Below are positions 16,898-25,216 of a DNA stretch of 64,000 bases, piece after piece. Within the stretch, counting starts at the first letter, position 1; each line of letters opens with the position of its first letter. Source of the DNA: JAUIAI01 sp049680625. Lineage in GTDB: Bacteria; Pseudomonadota; Gammaproteobacteria; Burkholderiales; Burkholderiaceae_E. The notes below the pieces were generated by a model. It was not told the DNA's origin. It searched no databases and worked only from the letters and a program-made list of their open reading frames with translations. The stretch covers positions 86,728 to 150,727 of the forward strand of contig JBAUID010000058.1 of assembly GCA_049680625.1 (NCBI GenBank), written 5' to 3'. Made by a program: the position numbers and the translations under genes.

Positions 16898-18101
16898 AGC
16901 GGCCCTTGAACAACTATTGCAAAAAGCATGCCGGGTTGCCGAATCGGAGACCATTCCGACAATGCAGGCAAATCGCCGGGTACTGACGTCCGATATTGTC
17001 AGTTCGCTGGACGTGCCCCCATGGGATAACACGCAAATGGACGGTTACGTGGTTCGCGCCGGTGATGTCCGTGTCGGTGTCAGCCTGCCGGTTTCCCAGC
17101 GAATTCCTGCGGGCAGTGTCGGCGCCGATCTCGAGCCGGGGACTGCCGCAAGAATTTTTACAGGCGCAGCAATACCAAGTGGTGCTGACGCCGTGGTCAT
17201 GCAAGAGGAAACTGAGGCCGACGGTGACCAGGTACGTTTTAAAACAGTGCCATCGGTGGGCCAATGGATTCGTCGACAGGGCGAAGATATTAAGTCGGGT
17301 TCGGTTATTTTGCCGGCAGGTACCCGGCTCAGTCCACAGGCGATTGGCCTGGCAGCCTCGGTTGGTTTACCGGAACTGTCGGTGAGCCGGCCGGTTCGCG
17401 TTGCCTGCTTTTTTACCGGTGATGAACTCACAATGCCGGGTGAACCGCTTAAGCCTGGCGCAATCTATAACAGCAATCGATTTGTTCTGGTTGGATTACT
17501 GAAAAACCTCGGCTGCGAAGTAACTGATCTGGGCATTGTTCCCGACTCGCTTGAAGCGACCCGCCGCGCCTTGCGTGAAGCCGCGGCAGAAAACGACTTG
17601 ATTGTGACCTCCGGTGGCGTGTCGGTCGGCGAAGAGGACCACGTTAAGCCAGCGGTTGAGGCTGAAGGTGAGCTTCAAATGTGGAAACTGAATATCAAGC
17701 CTGGCAAGCCGTTGGCGTATGGCCAGGTGCGGCGCCCTGGCGCCCGGGTCGGGCCGGAAAATGCTCACTTCATTGGCTTGCCCGGGAATCCGGTGTCTAG
17801 TTTTGTCACCTTTTTGTTGTTGGTCAGGCCTTTTATCCTGCGTTTACAGGGGGCGACCCGGGTGTTGCCGGCAGCTATCCAGATGCCGGCAGCTTTTGAT
17901 CTGGCCCGGCCGGACCGACGCCGCGAATTTTTGCGGGCAGCAATAAACGAATCTGGAACACTCGATTTGTATCGCAATCAAAGCTCAGCAGTACTGACCT
18001 CAACGGTCTGGGGTGATGGCTTGATAGATAACCCACCCGGAGGCGAAATCAAGGCTGGCGCTTTTGTCCGGTTTTTGCCGTTCGACCAACTCCTTTTCTG
18101 A
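16872..18101 (+). CDS. moeA: Molybdopterin molybdenumtransferase MoeA
   Basis: MoeA inserts molybdate into adenylylated molybdopterin. The 409-residue product has all family landmarks: DVPPWDNTQMDGYVVRAGD, RIFTGAAIPSGADAVVMQEE, the catalytic MoCF-fold motif VTSGGVSVGEEDHVKPAVE, and the C-terminal domain with FIGLPGNPVSSFVTF. Overlap with mobB and 8-nt spacing to moaD show a molybdenum cofactor operon. No molybdoenzyme gene is present in the window. Confidence 0.96.
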   Translation: MPQDLLPLEAALEQLLQKACRVAESETIPTMQANRRVLTSDIVSSLDVPPWDNTQMDGYVVRAGDVRVGVSLPVSQRIPAGSVGADLEPGTAARIFTGAAIPSGADAVVMQEETEADGDQVRFKTVPSVGQWIRRQGEDIKSGSVILPAGTRLSPQAIGLAASVGLPELSVSRPVRVACFFTGDELTMPGEPLKPGAIYNSNRFVLVGLLKNLGCEVTDLGIVPDSLEATRRALREAAAENDLIVTSGGVSVGEEDHVKPAVEAEGELQMWKLNIKPGKPLAYGQVRRPGARVGPENAHFIGLPGNPVSSFVTFLLLVRPFILRLQGATRVLPAAIQMPAAFDLARPDRRREFLRAAINESGTLDLYRNQSSAVLTSTVWGDGLIDNPPGGEIKAGAFVRFLPFDQLLF

Positions 18102-18109
18102 GCCCGACC

Positions 18110-18367
18110 ATGAAGTTGAACATTCTTTTTTTTGCCAGCCTGCGTGAAGAGCTGGGCGCCGATCGAGAGCAAGTTGATTTGCCGTCGACGGTCACGACAA
18201 TTGGGCAGTTAAAAGACTGGCTGGGCCAACGTGGAGAACATTGGCAACTGGCTCTTGCCGACAATCGCTCACTTGGCATAGCCGTTAACCAGGCGCTGGC
18301 CAATAATGAAACCAAATTGACTGATGGCGCAGAAGTAGCGTTTTTTCCACCGGTAACGGGCGGTTAA
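18110..18367 (+). CDS. moaD: Molybdopterin synthase sulfur carrier subunit MoaD
   Basis: MoaD is a ubiquitin-like carrier whose C-terminal thiocarboxylate donates sulfur to precursor Z. The 85-residue product opens with MKLNILFFASLREELGAD and ends in FFPPVTGG; the essential terminal Gly-Gly is present. It is immediately followed (3 nt) by moaE, its partner subunit. The moeB or moaA/C genes are not in the window. Confidence 0.95.
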   Translation: MKLNILFFASLREELGADREQVDLPSTVTTIGQLKDWLGQRGEHWQLALADNRSLGIAVNQALANNETKLTDGAEVAFFPPVTGG

Positions 18368-18370
18368 ACC

Positions 18371-18826
18371 ATGCCAGTCAAAGTCCAGACCGAAGATTTC
18401 GACGTAGGCGCAGAGATCAACGCTCTGCGTTCCGGGGACTCTCGGGTCGGCGCCGTCGCTTCATTTATTGGTACTGTTCGTGATGTCAACGAAGGCACTG
18501 GCGTTTCGACGATGACGCTCGAGCATTACCCTGGTATGACTGAAAATGCGCTGAAACAAATTTGTAGCGAGGCGAGTGAGCGATTTGATATCTACGATTC
18601 GCTGGTGATTCATCGTTATGGGCCGTTAGAACCACTCGACCAGATTGTCCTTGTTGCAGTGACATCGGCGCACCGGGGTGAGTCTTTTGCTGCGTGCGAA
18701 TTTATTATGGACTTCCTTAAGACGCGGGCGCCTTTTTGGAAAAAAGAAGTTACTCCTGACGGTGAGCGTTGGGTTCAGGCACGCGAGTCAGACAATAAGT
18801 CCGCTGCGCGCTGGGAGAAACCTTGA
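18371..18826 (+). CDS. moaE: Molybdopterin synthase catalytic subunit MoaE
   Basis: MoaE carries the active site that forms the dithiolene of molybdopterin. The 151-residue product has VGAVASFIGTVRD, LEHYPGMTE, the HRYGPLEPLD strand, and the lysine-bearing active-site motif RAPFWKKEV near residue 120. It forms an operon with moaD. The stop TGA overlaps or adjoins the crcB start. Confidence 0.96.
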   Translation: MPVKVQTEDFDVGAEINALRSGDSRVGAVASFIGTVRDVNEGTGVSTMTLEHYPGMTENALKQICSEASERFDIYDSLVIHRYGPLEPLDQIVLVAVTSAHRGESFAACEFIMDFLKTRAPFWKKEVTPDGERWVQARESDNKSAARWEKP

Positions 18827-18831
18827 ATTCA

Positions 18832-19209
18832 ATGCTCAGTCCGTTGGCTTTGCTTGCTGTTGGCTGCGGCGCGGCATTGGGTGCCTGGGTGCGCTGGTTT
18901 TTTTCGATGTGGCTGAACGACCCTGCACGCTCTCTTGCAGTTGGCACCCTGGTTGCCAACCTTATTGGTGGATTGTTGATTGGCATTGCGATGGCGGTAT
19001 TTTCCCGCTACCCGGATTTATCTCCGCTCTGGCGGCTGTCCCTGGTGACCGGCTTTCTTGGCGCACTGACAACATTTTCTGCTTTTTCTGCAGAGTCGTT
19101 GCAACTGCTGCAGCGTGGAGAGTTTGCCGTCGCAGCAGGCCATATCTTGTTACACGTCGTGGGTTGCCTGCTGGCGGTTGGTCTGGGCTATAAGGTGGCC
19201 GGTGGCTGA
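18832..19209 (+). CDS. crcB: Fluoride channel CrcB/Fluc
   Basis: CrcB is a small dual-topology membrane channel that exports fluoride. The 125-residue product has four hydrophobic segments and the family motifs GAALGAWVRW, TLVANLIGG and GFLGALTTFSAFSAE. The last two contain the Asn and Phe residues that line the pore. ATG 18832 follows moaE by 5 nt; a TTG at 18823 inside the moaE stop region is an alternative. Because it lies inside an operon there is no room for a fluoride riboswitch directly upstream. Its coupling to molybdenum cofactor genes is probably incidental. Confidence 0.93.
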   Translation: MLSPLALLAVGCGAALGAWVRWFFSMWLNDPARSLAVGTLVANLIGGLLIGIAMAVFSRYPDLSPLWRLSLVTGFLGALTTFSAFSAESLQLLQRGEFAVAAGHILLHVVGCLLAVGLGYKVAGG

Positions 19210-20110
19210 GTATTCTTCGTGGTTGTGGATTGTCTTTACGATTGCGGCGGCAGCAAGCCAGGTGGCACGCAATGCCATGCAGCGTGGACTGACCACCCGT
19301 CTTGGCACTACGGGTGCGGCCCACGTGCGATTCCTGTATGGCCTGCCGTTTGCCCTCATCTTCCTGGCAGTCATGCTGGCTGTTGTTCAGCTTGGTCCGT
19401 TGCAAATGGATGGCGGGTTTTTGCTATGGCTGATTGCCGGCAGCATGACCCAGATCTTCGCTACGGCCTGGATGCTCAGTGCGATGCGGGACCGATCTTT
19501 TGTCGTGACAACAGCAATCATCAAGACCGAGCCGATTCAGGTTGCATTGTTTGCCGCGGTTTTCCTCGGCGAGATTCTGGGCTGGATTGCGATTGTCGCA
19601 ATCCTGATAGCCACAACGGGTGTCCTGGTAATGTCCTGGCCCAAGTCGGGCAGTGATACCTCGCATCGCATTGGCGCCCGTGCCGTTTGGGTTGGACTCG
19701 CTGCGGGCGGTGCGTTCGCCTTGTCATCAGTCGGTTATCGAGGGGCAATCCTGGCACTGGGGGAGGCGCCGTTTTACGCGCGGGCAACCATTACTCTGGC
19801 CTGTGGTCTGTTGTTACAGTCTGTTGTTCTTTCGCTATGGTTGCGTTGGCGCGAACCGGGGCGCCTTACCGAAATATTTGCTGCCTGGCGGCCGTCGATG
19901 CTGGCAGGTTTTATGGGCGCCCTGGGTTCCCAGATGTGGTTTCTCGCGTTTTCTGTTCAGTCGGTTGCGATGGTTCGAACCCTGGCTCTGGTAGAAGTGT
20001 TATTTGCCCAGGTGATTTCCCGGCGCATTTTTTCGCAAAATGCGAGCCGGGCTGAATTACTCGGAATCGTATTGATTATTGTGGGTGTTGTCGTCCTCTT
20101 GAACGCGTAA
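19202..20110 (+). CDS. EamA/DMT family transporter
   Basis: This is a ten-helix drug/metabolite transporter superfamily protein of 302 residues with two EamA-like halves. The first half includes FLYGLPFALIFLAVML and TEPIQVALFAAVFLGE, the second includes AGFMGALGSQMWFLAFSVQS and ALVEVLFAQVISRRIF. I chose GTG 19202, which overlaps the crcB end by 8 nt and has AAGGTGG upstream. The frame is open to 19115, but that part lies inside crcB. The substrate is unknown; EamA proteins export amino acids, nucleosides and other metabolites. Confidence 0.85.
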   Translation: MAEYSSWLWIVFTIAAAASQVARNAMQRGLTTRLGTTGAAHVRFLYGLPFALIFLAVMLAVVQLGPLQMDGGFLLWLIAGSMTQIFATAWMLSAMRDRSFVVTTAIIKTEPIQVALFAAVFLGEILGWIAIVAILIATTGVLVMSWPKSGSDTSHRIGARAVWVGLAAGGAFALSSVGYRGAILALGEAPFYARATITLACGLLLQSVVLSLWLRWREPGRLTEIFAAWRPSMLAGFMGALGSQMWFLAFSVQSVAMVRTLALVEVLFAQVISRRIFSQNASRAELLGIVLIIVGVVVLLNA

Positions 20111-20142
20111 TTCAGTTGGTAGCCTGGGCAGAGTTGTTGGCC

Positions 20143-20958
20143 CTATGATGGCAGCTTGCCAGCGATGGTTTGAATCATGCGAATAACCGGCTCTGGTGCA
20201 TCCAGGTTCGTAAAATGGCCAACATCTGGCACGCTCTCGAAGATCGCATCGGCGATATTCTCCCGGATCATCTCCATAAACGGTGTCATCTCACCTGCCT
20301 GCAGGGCGCGCCGCTCACGCTTTTCATTGATCGTAGTTCCCTGGATCACACCAACCGGCACATTCAGACCAGCGAAGGTATCTTCCATTGAACTCGCGTC
20401 CCAACGCACCATGTCACCCATGAGTTCCAGATAGCGGGCATTTGGCATACTCGCCGCCCGGTCCGTGATGGCTTGTTGACGAACCGCCGGCGTGCCAATC
20501 GGGAACATCGCAGTGAACATTTCGTTCAGAAATACATCAACCGATTCGGCCGCTTCAATCATGTCGAAAACCCGTTTGCGCTCAGCATCCGGATTTCCCC
20601 GACCTTGTTGGCTCCCGTCAACAAAGACCAGGCCACCTGTTGTGTGCGGTGCAAGCGTTGCCGTTGCGGAGCCAACCCGAACGCCGCGGCTGTGGCCAAT
20701 CAGTACAGCGTTTACGATACCGAGGTGGTCCAGCAGACGGGCAAGATCCTGAGCGTCAGTCTGGATGTTATAAGGTGGGGGCATTTGAGACGATTTGCCG
20801 TGACCTCGCGAATCAATAAGCAGGCAGCGATAATTGTTACTTAAGGCATCAACCTGTGGTTGCCAGTCTGACTGGTCGCAGGTTAATCCGTGAATGAAAA
20901 CCAGCCACTCGCCGTGATGTCCGACGATGGTGTGATGAATTAGTTCAGACCCGCGCAT
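20143..20958 (-). CDS. Alpha/beta hydrolase
   Basis: This is a 271-residue alpha/beta hydrolase fold enzyme. It has the oxyanion-hole motif FIHGLTCDQSDW, the LIDSRGHGKS strand, the nucleophile elbow LIGHSRGVRVGS (Ser90) and the C-terminal catalytic histidine in VPDVGHFTNLDAPEPV. The family covers esterases, haloperoxidase-like and C-C hydrolases, so the substrate cannot be assigned. No signal peptide is seen. Its ATG shares one base with the stop of the upstream old yellow enzyme gene, so the two are co-translated and may act on the same compound. Confidence 0.85.
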   Translation of the reverse strand: MRGSELIHHTIVGHHGEWLVFIHGLTCDQSDWQPQVDALSNNYRCLLIDSRGHGKSSQMPPPYNIQTDAQDLARLLDHLGIVNAVLIGHSRGVRVGSATATLAPHTTGGLVFVDGSQQGRGNPDAERKRVFDMIEAAESVDVFLNEMFTAMFPIGTPAVRQQAITDRAASMPNARYLELMGDMVRWDASSMEDTFAGLNVPVGVIQGTTINEKRERRALQAGEMTPFMEMIRENIADAIFESVPDVGHFTNLDAPEPVIRMIQTIAGKLPS

Positions 20959-22082
20959 TATCGTTGCCCCGTTTTTGTTTCACCGAACAAGCCTTTTGTT
21001 CCGTGGGGTTCGCAGCGCCAGTATTGCGGGGGTGCATCAACAGTTGCGCCCAGCTGAGCAGCAGCATGCCAGGCCCAGCGCGGGTTATAGAGAAATGCTC
21101 TGGCCAGCGCGACCATATCTGCCTGACCTGACTCAATTATTTCTTGTGCCTGACCGGCTTCGGTAATTAGTCCAACAGCCATCACCGGCGTAGTGACCGC
21201 CTTTTTGATCGCTTGCGCAAAATGCACCTGGTAGCCGGGCCCCGGCACAATTTTTTGGTTTCTGGATACGCCGCCGCTGGATGCGTCGATCCAGTCAGCG
21301 CCAGCCTTTTCGATTGCCTGGCAAAAAATAATGGCTTCTTCGGTATCCCAGGAGCTGTTGCTATCCCAGTCACTTGTGGAAATTCGGATGCCCATGGGTT
21401 TATTCTCGGGCCAGGCTGCACGCATCGCCTTGAATACCTGCAGCGGGTAACGCATTCTGTTTTCGAGCGCTCCGCCGTATTCATCGGTCCGGTTATTTGC
21501 AACCGGCGACAGGAACTGGTGCAACAGGTAGCCGTGGGCGGCGTGGACTTCGATGGCGTCAATGCCGAGGCGTTCAGCCCGCTGGACCGCTTGTACAAAG
21601 CGGCTCAAGAGCGCGTCCAGCTGGCTGGCAGACATGGCAATCGGGGGTAATTCTCCGTCGATATGTGGCCTGTCGCCAGGCCCCATCGCCTGCCAGCCAC
21701 CCTTTTCGAGGGGGATCTGCTGCCCGCCATTCCAGGGTTCGAAGCTGGAGGCTTTACGTCCGGCATGGCCTAGTTGAATACAAACTGGTACGTGTGCTGA
21801 TGGATTCAGCCCACGCAAAACACTCAGTAACTCAGCCAGGGCTGCTTCATTTTCGTCGTTATACAGGCCCAGGCACCCCGGAGTGATCCGACCGATGGCT
21901 TCGACCGCGGTGGCTTCGAGGATCAGCAGAGAGGCCCCGGACAGGGCAAGCTGACCCAGGTGGACGTGATGCCAGGGCTGGGCCGAGCCTTCAATGGCTG
22001 AATACTGGCACATTGGGGCAACGACAATACGGTTACGCAGGGTCAGGCTGCGCAGGTGAATAGGGTCAAATAGTGCGGTCAT
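20958..22082 (-). CDS. NADH:flavin oxidoreductase, old yellow enzyme family (YqjM-like)
   Basis: This is a 374-residue FMN-dependent TIM-barrel ene-reductase that reduces activated C=C bonds of enals, enones or similar electrophiles. It opens with FDPIHLRSLTLRNRIVVAP. The redox-tuning cysteine of the YqjM/XenA class is in APMCQYSA (Cys25). The substrate-binding HAAHGYLLHQFLSP and the FMN-binding region GQADMVALARAFLYNPRW are also present. It is divergent from clpB, with the heat-shock-type promoter of clpB between them, and is followed without gap by the alpha/beta hydrolase gene. Confidence 0.93.
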   Translation of the reverse strand: MTALFDPIHLRSLTLRNRIVVAPMCQYSAIEGSAQPWHHVHLGQLALSGASLLILEATAVEAIGRITPGCLGLYNDENEAALAELLSVLRGLNPSAHVPVCIQLGHAGRKASSFEPWNGGQQIPLEKGGWQAMGPGDRPHIDGELPPIAMSASQLDALLSRFVQAVQRAERLGIDAIEVHAAHGYLLHQFLSPVANNRTDEYGGALENRMRYPLQVFKAMRAAWPENKPMGIRISTSDWDSNSSWDTEEAIIFCQAIEKAGADWIDASSGGVSRNQKIVPGPGYQVHFAQAIKKAVTTPVMAVGLITEAGQAQEIIESGQADMVALARAFLYNPRWAWHAAAQLGATVDAPPQYWRCEPHGTKGLFGETKTGQR

Positions 22083-22085
22083 AGG

Positions 22086-22114
22086 CTTGATATTTAGTGT
22101 TTTAAGCCCATGTA
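22086..22114 (+). promoter_or_regulatory. Sigma-32-type heat-shock promoter of clpB
   Basis: CTTGATA (22086-22092), then a 14-nt spacer, then CCCATGTA (22107-22114). This closely matches the RpoH consensus of CTTGAAA and CCCCATNT. It lies about 36 nt upstream of the clpB start and outside the divergent reading frame. ClpB is RpoH-controlled in proteobacteria, so position and target agree. Confidence 0.75.
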
Positions 22115-22149
22115 ATGGGCAGTGAATAAATACTTATGAGGGTGATGTG

Positions 22150-24786
22150 ATGAGAGCTGACAAGCTTACAACACAGTTTCAACAAGCGCTGTCCGAGGCA
22201 AACAGCCTCGCCCTGGCGAATGACAATCAACATATCGATCCGCTACACGTTCTGGCTGCGATTATCGGCGAGGCCGATGGGACGGGTAGGGCGTTGCTTG
22301 AAAGAGCCTCGGCAAAAACCGCTGAACTGAAGCGTGCGGTCGACGCTGCCATCAAAACCTTGCCACAAGTCACGGGTAATGGCGGGGATATCCAGGTCAG
22401 CCGCGAGCTGGCGTCCTTGCTTAATCTGACTGAAAAAGCCGCCTTGAAACGCGGTGACCAATTTGTTGCGACCGAAATGTTCCTGCTGGCCATGGCCCAG
22501 GATGGCGGCAAACATGCCGGCAGGGCCGGGGCTTTGCTACGAGAGGCCGGGGTTACCGAGGCAGCGCTGTCGGCCGCGATTGACAGTGCCCGAGGTGGCC
22601 AGTCGGTGGATTCCGCGGAGGCGGAAGGACAGCGAGAAGCCCTTAAAAAATACACTGTTGATCTGACCGAACTGGCAGCGCAAGGCAAGCTGGACCCGGT
22701 TATTGGTCGCGACGACGAAATCCGTCGTGCGATTCAGATCTTGCAGCGTCGAACCAAAAACAACCCGGTACTGATTGGTGAGCCGGGCGTTGGTAAGACT
22801 GCAATAGTTGAAGGCCTGGCCCAACGAATTGTCAACGGCGAGGTGCCCGAAACCTTAAAAAACAAGCAAGTCTTGTCTCTCGATATGGCCGCGTTGCTGG
22901 CCGGTGCCAAGTTTCGAGGCGAATTCGAAGAGCGACTCAAAGCCGTACTGAAAGAAATTTCTGCTACCAGCGGCCAGACAATAGTGTTCATTGATGAATT
23001 GCACACAATGGTTGGTGCCGGTAAGGCTGAAGGTGCTATGGACGCGGGCAATATGCTCAAACCAGCCCTGGCCCGCGGCGAGCTGCATTGTGTTGGTGCC
23101 ACTACCCTGGATGAATATCGAAAGTACATTGAAAAAGACGCCGCGCTTGAGCGTCGCTTTCAAAAAGTACTGGTTGGCGAGCCAACTGTCGAAGACACGA
23201 TCGCAATCTTGCGCGGTTTGCAAGAGCGTTACGAACTGCACCACGGGGTTGATATCACCGACCCGGCAATCATCGCCGCTGCAGAACTGTCTAATCGCTA
23301 CATTACCGACCGTTTTCTGCCAGACAAAGCGATCGACCTCATCGATGAAGCGGCTGCCCGCATCAAGATGGAAATTGATTCCAAGCCGGAGGTGATGGAT
23401 AAACTCGACCGGCGCATCATTCAACTGAAAATTGAACGTGAAGCCGTACGTAAAGAGTCCGACGATGCGTCCAAAAAACGCTTCGGCCTGATCGAAGAAG
23501 AAATTGGCAAACTGGAAAAAGAATACGCTGACTTCGACGAAATCCTGCGTGCCGAGAAAGCCGTGGTTCAGGGCAGCGCTGCTATTCGAGCTGAAATCGA
23601 GCAGTTGCGTGCGCAAATGGTTGATATGCAGCGCAAGGGTGACTACGAACATCTCGCCGAAATTCAGTACGGAAAATTGCCAGAGCTCGAGGGTCGCCTG
23701 GTTGCCAGCGAGGCGGCTGGTGAATCGGCTGGTGGTGAGTCGGTCAACGCCAGTACGAAACTCTTGCGTACGGAGGTTGGTGCTGAAGAAATTGCTGAGG
23801 TCGTGTCCAGGGCAACCGGCATCCCGGTCAGTAAAATGATGCAGGGGGAGCGGCAGAAGCTATTGCAAATGGAAAGCTACTTACATAACCGGGTAGTCGG
23901 GCAGGACGAAGCAACCACTCTGGTTGCTGACGCAATACGTCGTTCCCGTGCGGGCTTGTCTGATCCTAAAAGGCCTTACGGTTCATTTCTTTTCCTGGGT
24001 CCGACTGGTGTTGGAAAAACGGAATTGTGTAAAGCGTTGGCAGAGTTTCTGTTCGATTCAGAAGATCACCTGGTGCGCATCGATATGAGTGAATTTATGG
24101 AAAAACACTCCGTGGCACGGTTGATCGGTGCGCCACCGGGATACGTCGGCTACGAAGAGGGTGGCTATCTGACCGAAGCCGTTCGTCGCAAACCGTATAG
24201 CGTCATACTTATGGACGAAGTAGAAAAAGCGCACCCGGACGTCTTTAACGTATTGCTTCAGGTTCTTGATGACGGTCGCCTGACAGATGGACAGGGTCGG
24301 ACGGTTGATTTTCGCAATACCGTCATCGTGATGACATCCAACCTTGGTGCCCACGAAATACAGCGACTGTCTGCGGACGAAACTACCAACGATCCGGATA
24401 TCATTCGCGCAGCCGTGATGGTTGAGGTCAAGCAACACTTCCGCCCCGAGTTTATTAATCGTCTGGACGAAATGGTAGTTTTCCATGCATTGGGCAGAGA
24501 CCAAATCGCTCGAATTGCCCGGATTCAGCTTCAGGGTCTGGAGCAGCGCTTGGCTGAACGCGACATGGGTCTGACAGTCACCGATGCGGCAGTTGCCGAG
24601 ATTGCGACCGTTGGATTCGACCCGTTGTTTGGTGCCAGGCCGTTAAAGCGGGCAATACAGCATCACATCGAGAATCCAATCGCTCGCGAGGTGTTAGAAG
24701 GTAATGTCGGCCCGTCTGACACGGTTCAGGTTGACTGGGATGGGCATCAATTTGTAGTGGGTCATACGGCAGCAATCGCCGAATGA
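22150..24786 (+). CDS. clpB: ATP-dependent disaggregase chaperone ClpB
   Basis: ClpB is a hexameric AAA+ disaggregase that works with DnaK to rescue aggregated proteins. The 878-residue product has the N-terminal Clp_N repeats (1-145) and the first AAA domain with Walker A GEPGVGKTAIVEG near 211 and IDELHTMVGAGKAEGAMDA. The coiled-coil middle domain spans about 400-535. The second AAA domain has Walker A GPTGVGKTELCKAL near 617 and the GYVGYEEGGYLTEAVRRKPYSV pore-loop region. ATG 22150 is preferred over GTG 22147; GAGGGTG lies just upstream. A sigma-32-type promoter precedes it. Confidence 0.97.
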   Translation: MRADKLTTQFQQALSEANSLALANDNQHIDPLHVLAAIIGEADGTGRALLERASAKTAELKRAVDAAIKTLPQVTGNGGDIQVSRELASLLNLTEKAALKRGDQFVATEMFLLAMAQDGGKHAGRAGALLREAGVTEAALSAAIDSARGGQSVDSAEAEGQREALKKYTVDLTELAAQGKLDPVIGRDDEIRRAIQILQRRTKNNPVLIGEPGVGKTAIVEGLAQRIVNGEVPETLKNKQVLSLDMAALLAGAKFRGEFEERLKAVLKEISATSGQTIVFIDELHTMVGAGKAEGAMDAGNMLKPALARGELHCVGATTLDEYRKYIEKDAALERRFQKVLVGEPTVEDTIAILRGLQERYELHHGVDITDPAIIAAAELSNRYITDRFLPDKAIDLIDEAAARIKMEIDSKPEVMDKLDRRIIQLKIEREAVRKESDDASKKRFGLIEEEIGKLEKEYADFDEILRAEKAVVQGSAAIRAEIEQLRAQMVDMQRKGDYEHLAEIQYGKLPELEGRLVASEAAGESAGGESVNASTKLLRTEVGAEEIAEVVSRATGIPVSKMMQGERQKLLQMESYLHNRVVGQDEATTLVADAIRRSRAGLSDPKRPYGSFLFLGPTGVGKTELCKALAEFLFDSEDHLVRIDMSEFMEKHSVARLIGAPPGYVGYEEGGYLTEAVRRKPYSVILMDEVEKAHPDVFNVLLQVLDDGRLTDGQGRTVDFRNTVIVMTSNLGAHEIQRLSADETTNDPDIIRAAVMVEVKQHFRPEFINRLDEMVVFHALGRDQIARIARIQLQGLEQRLAERDMGLTVTDAAVAEIATVGFDPLFGARPLKRAIQHHIENPIAREVLEGNVGPSDTVQVDWDGHQFVVGHTAAIAE

Positions 24787-24807
24787 ACGACTGATAAAAA
24801 TTGGTCA

Positions 24808-24856
24808 AACCGGAGCGGTGGGCCATCAGGTCGCCGGTCCGGTTCTGAGATTTTTG
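24808..24856 (+). terminator. Probable terminator after clpB
   Basis: Arms AACCGGA (24808-24814) and TCCGGTT (24838-24844) form a 7-bp stem with a GC-rich interior that can pair further. Five T residues follow at 24851-24855. It starts 22 nt after the clpB stop. The long loop lowers certainty. Confidence 0.45.
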
Positions 24857-24934
24857 TAAATTGTTGCCATGATGCTGCTGATCGTAACAAGCGCCGGGGG
24901 CGCCTGAAATCGAAAAATCGCCCGTGCGACCCCA

Positions 24935-24971
24935 ACGGCCACTTACCGTCAAAATTTACGGTAAAGGCCGT
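24935..24971. promoter_or_regulatory. Long inverted repeat upstream of the first DUF1593 lipoprotein
   Basis: Left arm ACGGCC-ac-TTACCGT (24935-24949) and right arm ACGGTAA-a-GGCCGT (24958-24971) pair over 13 positions around an 8-nt AT-rich loop. No T tract follows, so it is not a simple terminator. It lies in the otherwise empty stretch 24857-25216 between clpB and the lipoprotein gene and could be an operator for a dimeric regulator or an mRNA leader hairpin. Nothing else in that stretch is convincing. Confidence 0.55.
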
Positions 24972-25216
24972 ATGCTGAGGCTGGATGCGTGGGTGTTGGT
25001 CACCGTCGAGTCGTTTTCAAGAGCGAATTCGCTGCTATTCAGGGTGGGTGGATCATCGCCAGAGGAGTTACGGCTCGATACATTCTTTCATCGCTCAATT
25101 GCAGCAAAAGGAACCGGATCAGTCCGGCCGTTGTTAGACTCCTGACAAATTATTGGTATAGGCAGTGGCCGGCATCGCATGGCCCTGTACTACGCCTCAC
25201 TCCGGTCAGAACAACA

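Noticed and set aside
18800..18831. Fluoride riboswitch before crcB
   Set aside because: crcB starts 5 nt after moaE, leaving no room for the aptamer, and the flanking sequence lacks its conserved features.
22855..23652. Long open frame (265 codons) on the minus strand inside clpB
   Set aside because: It is fully antisense to a conserved AAA domain, has no family character, and follows from the codon bias of clpB.
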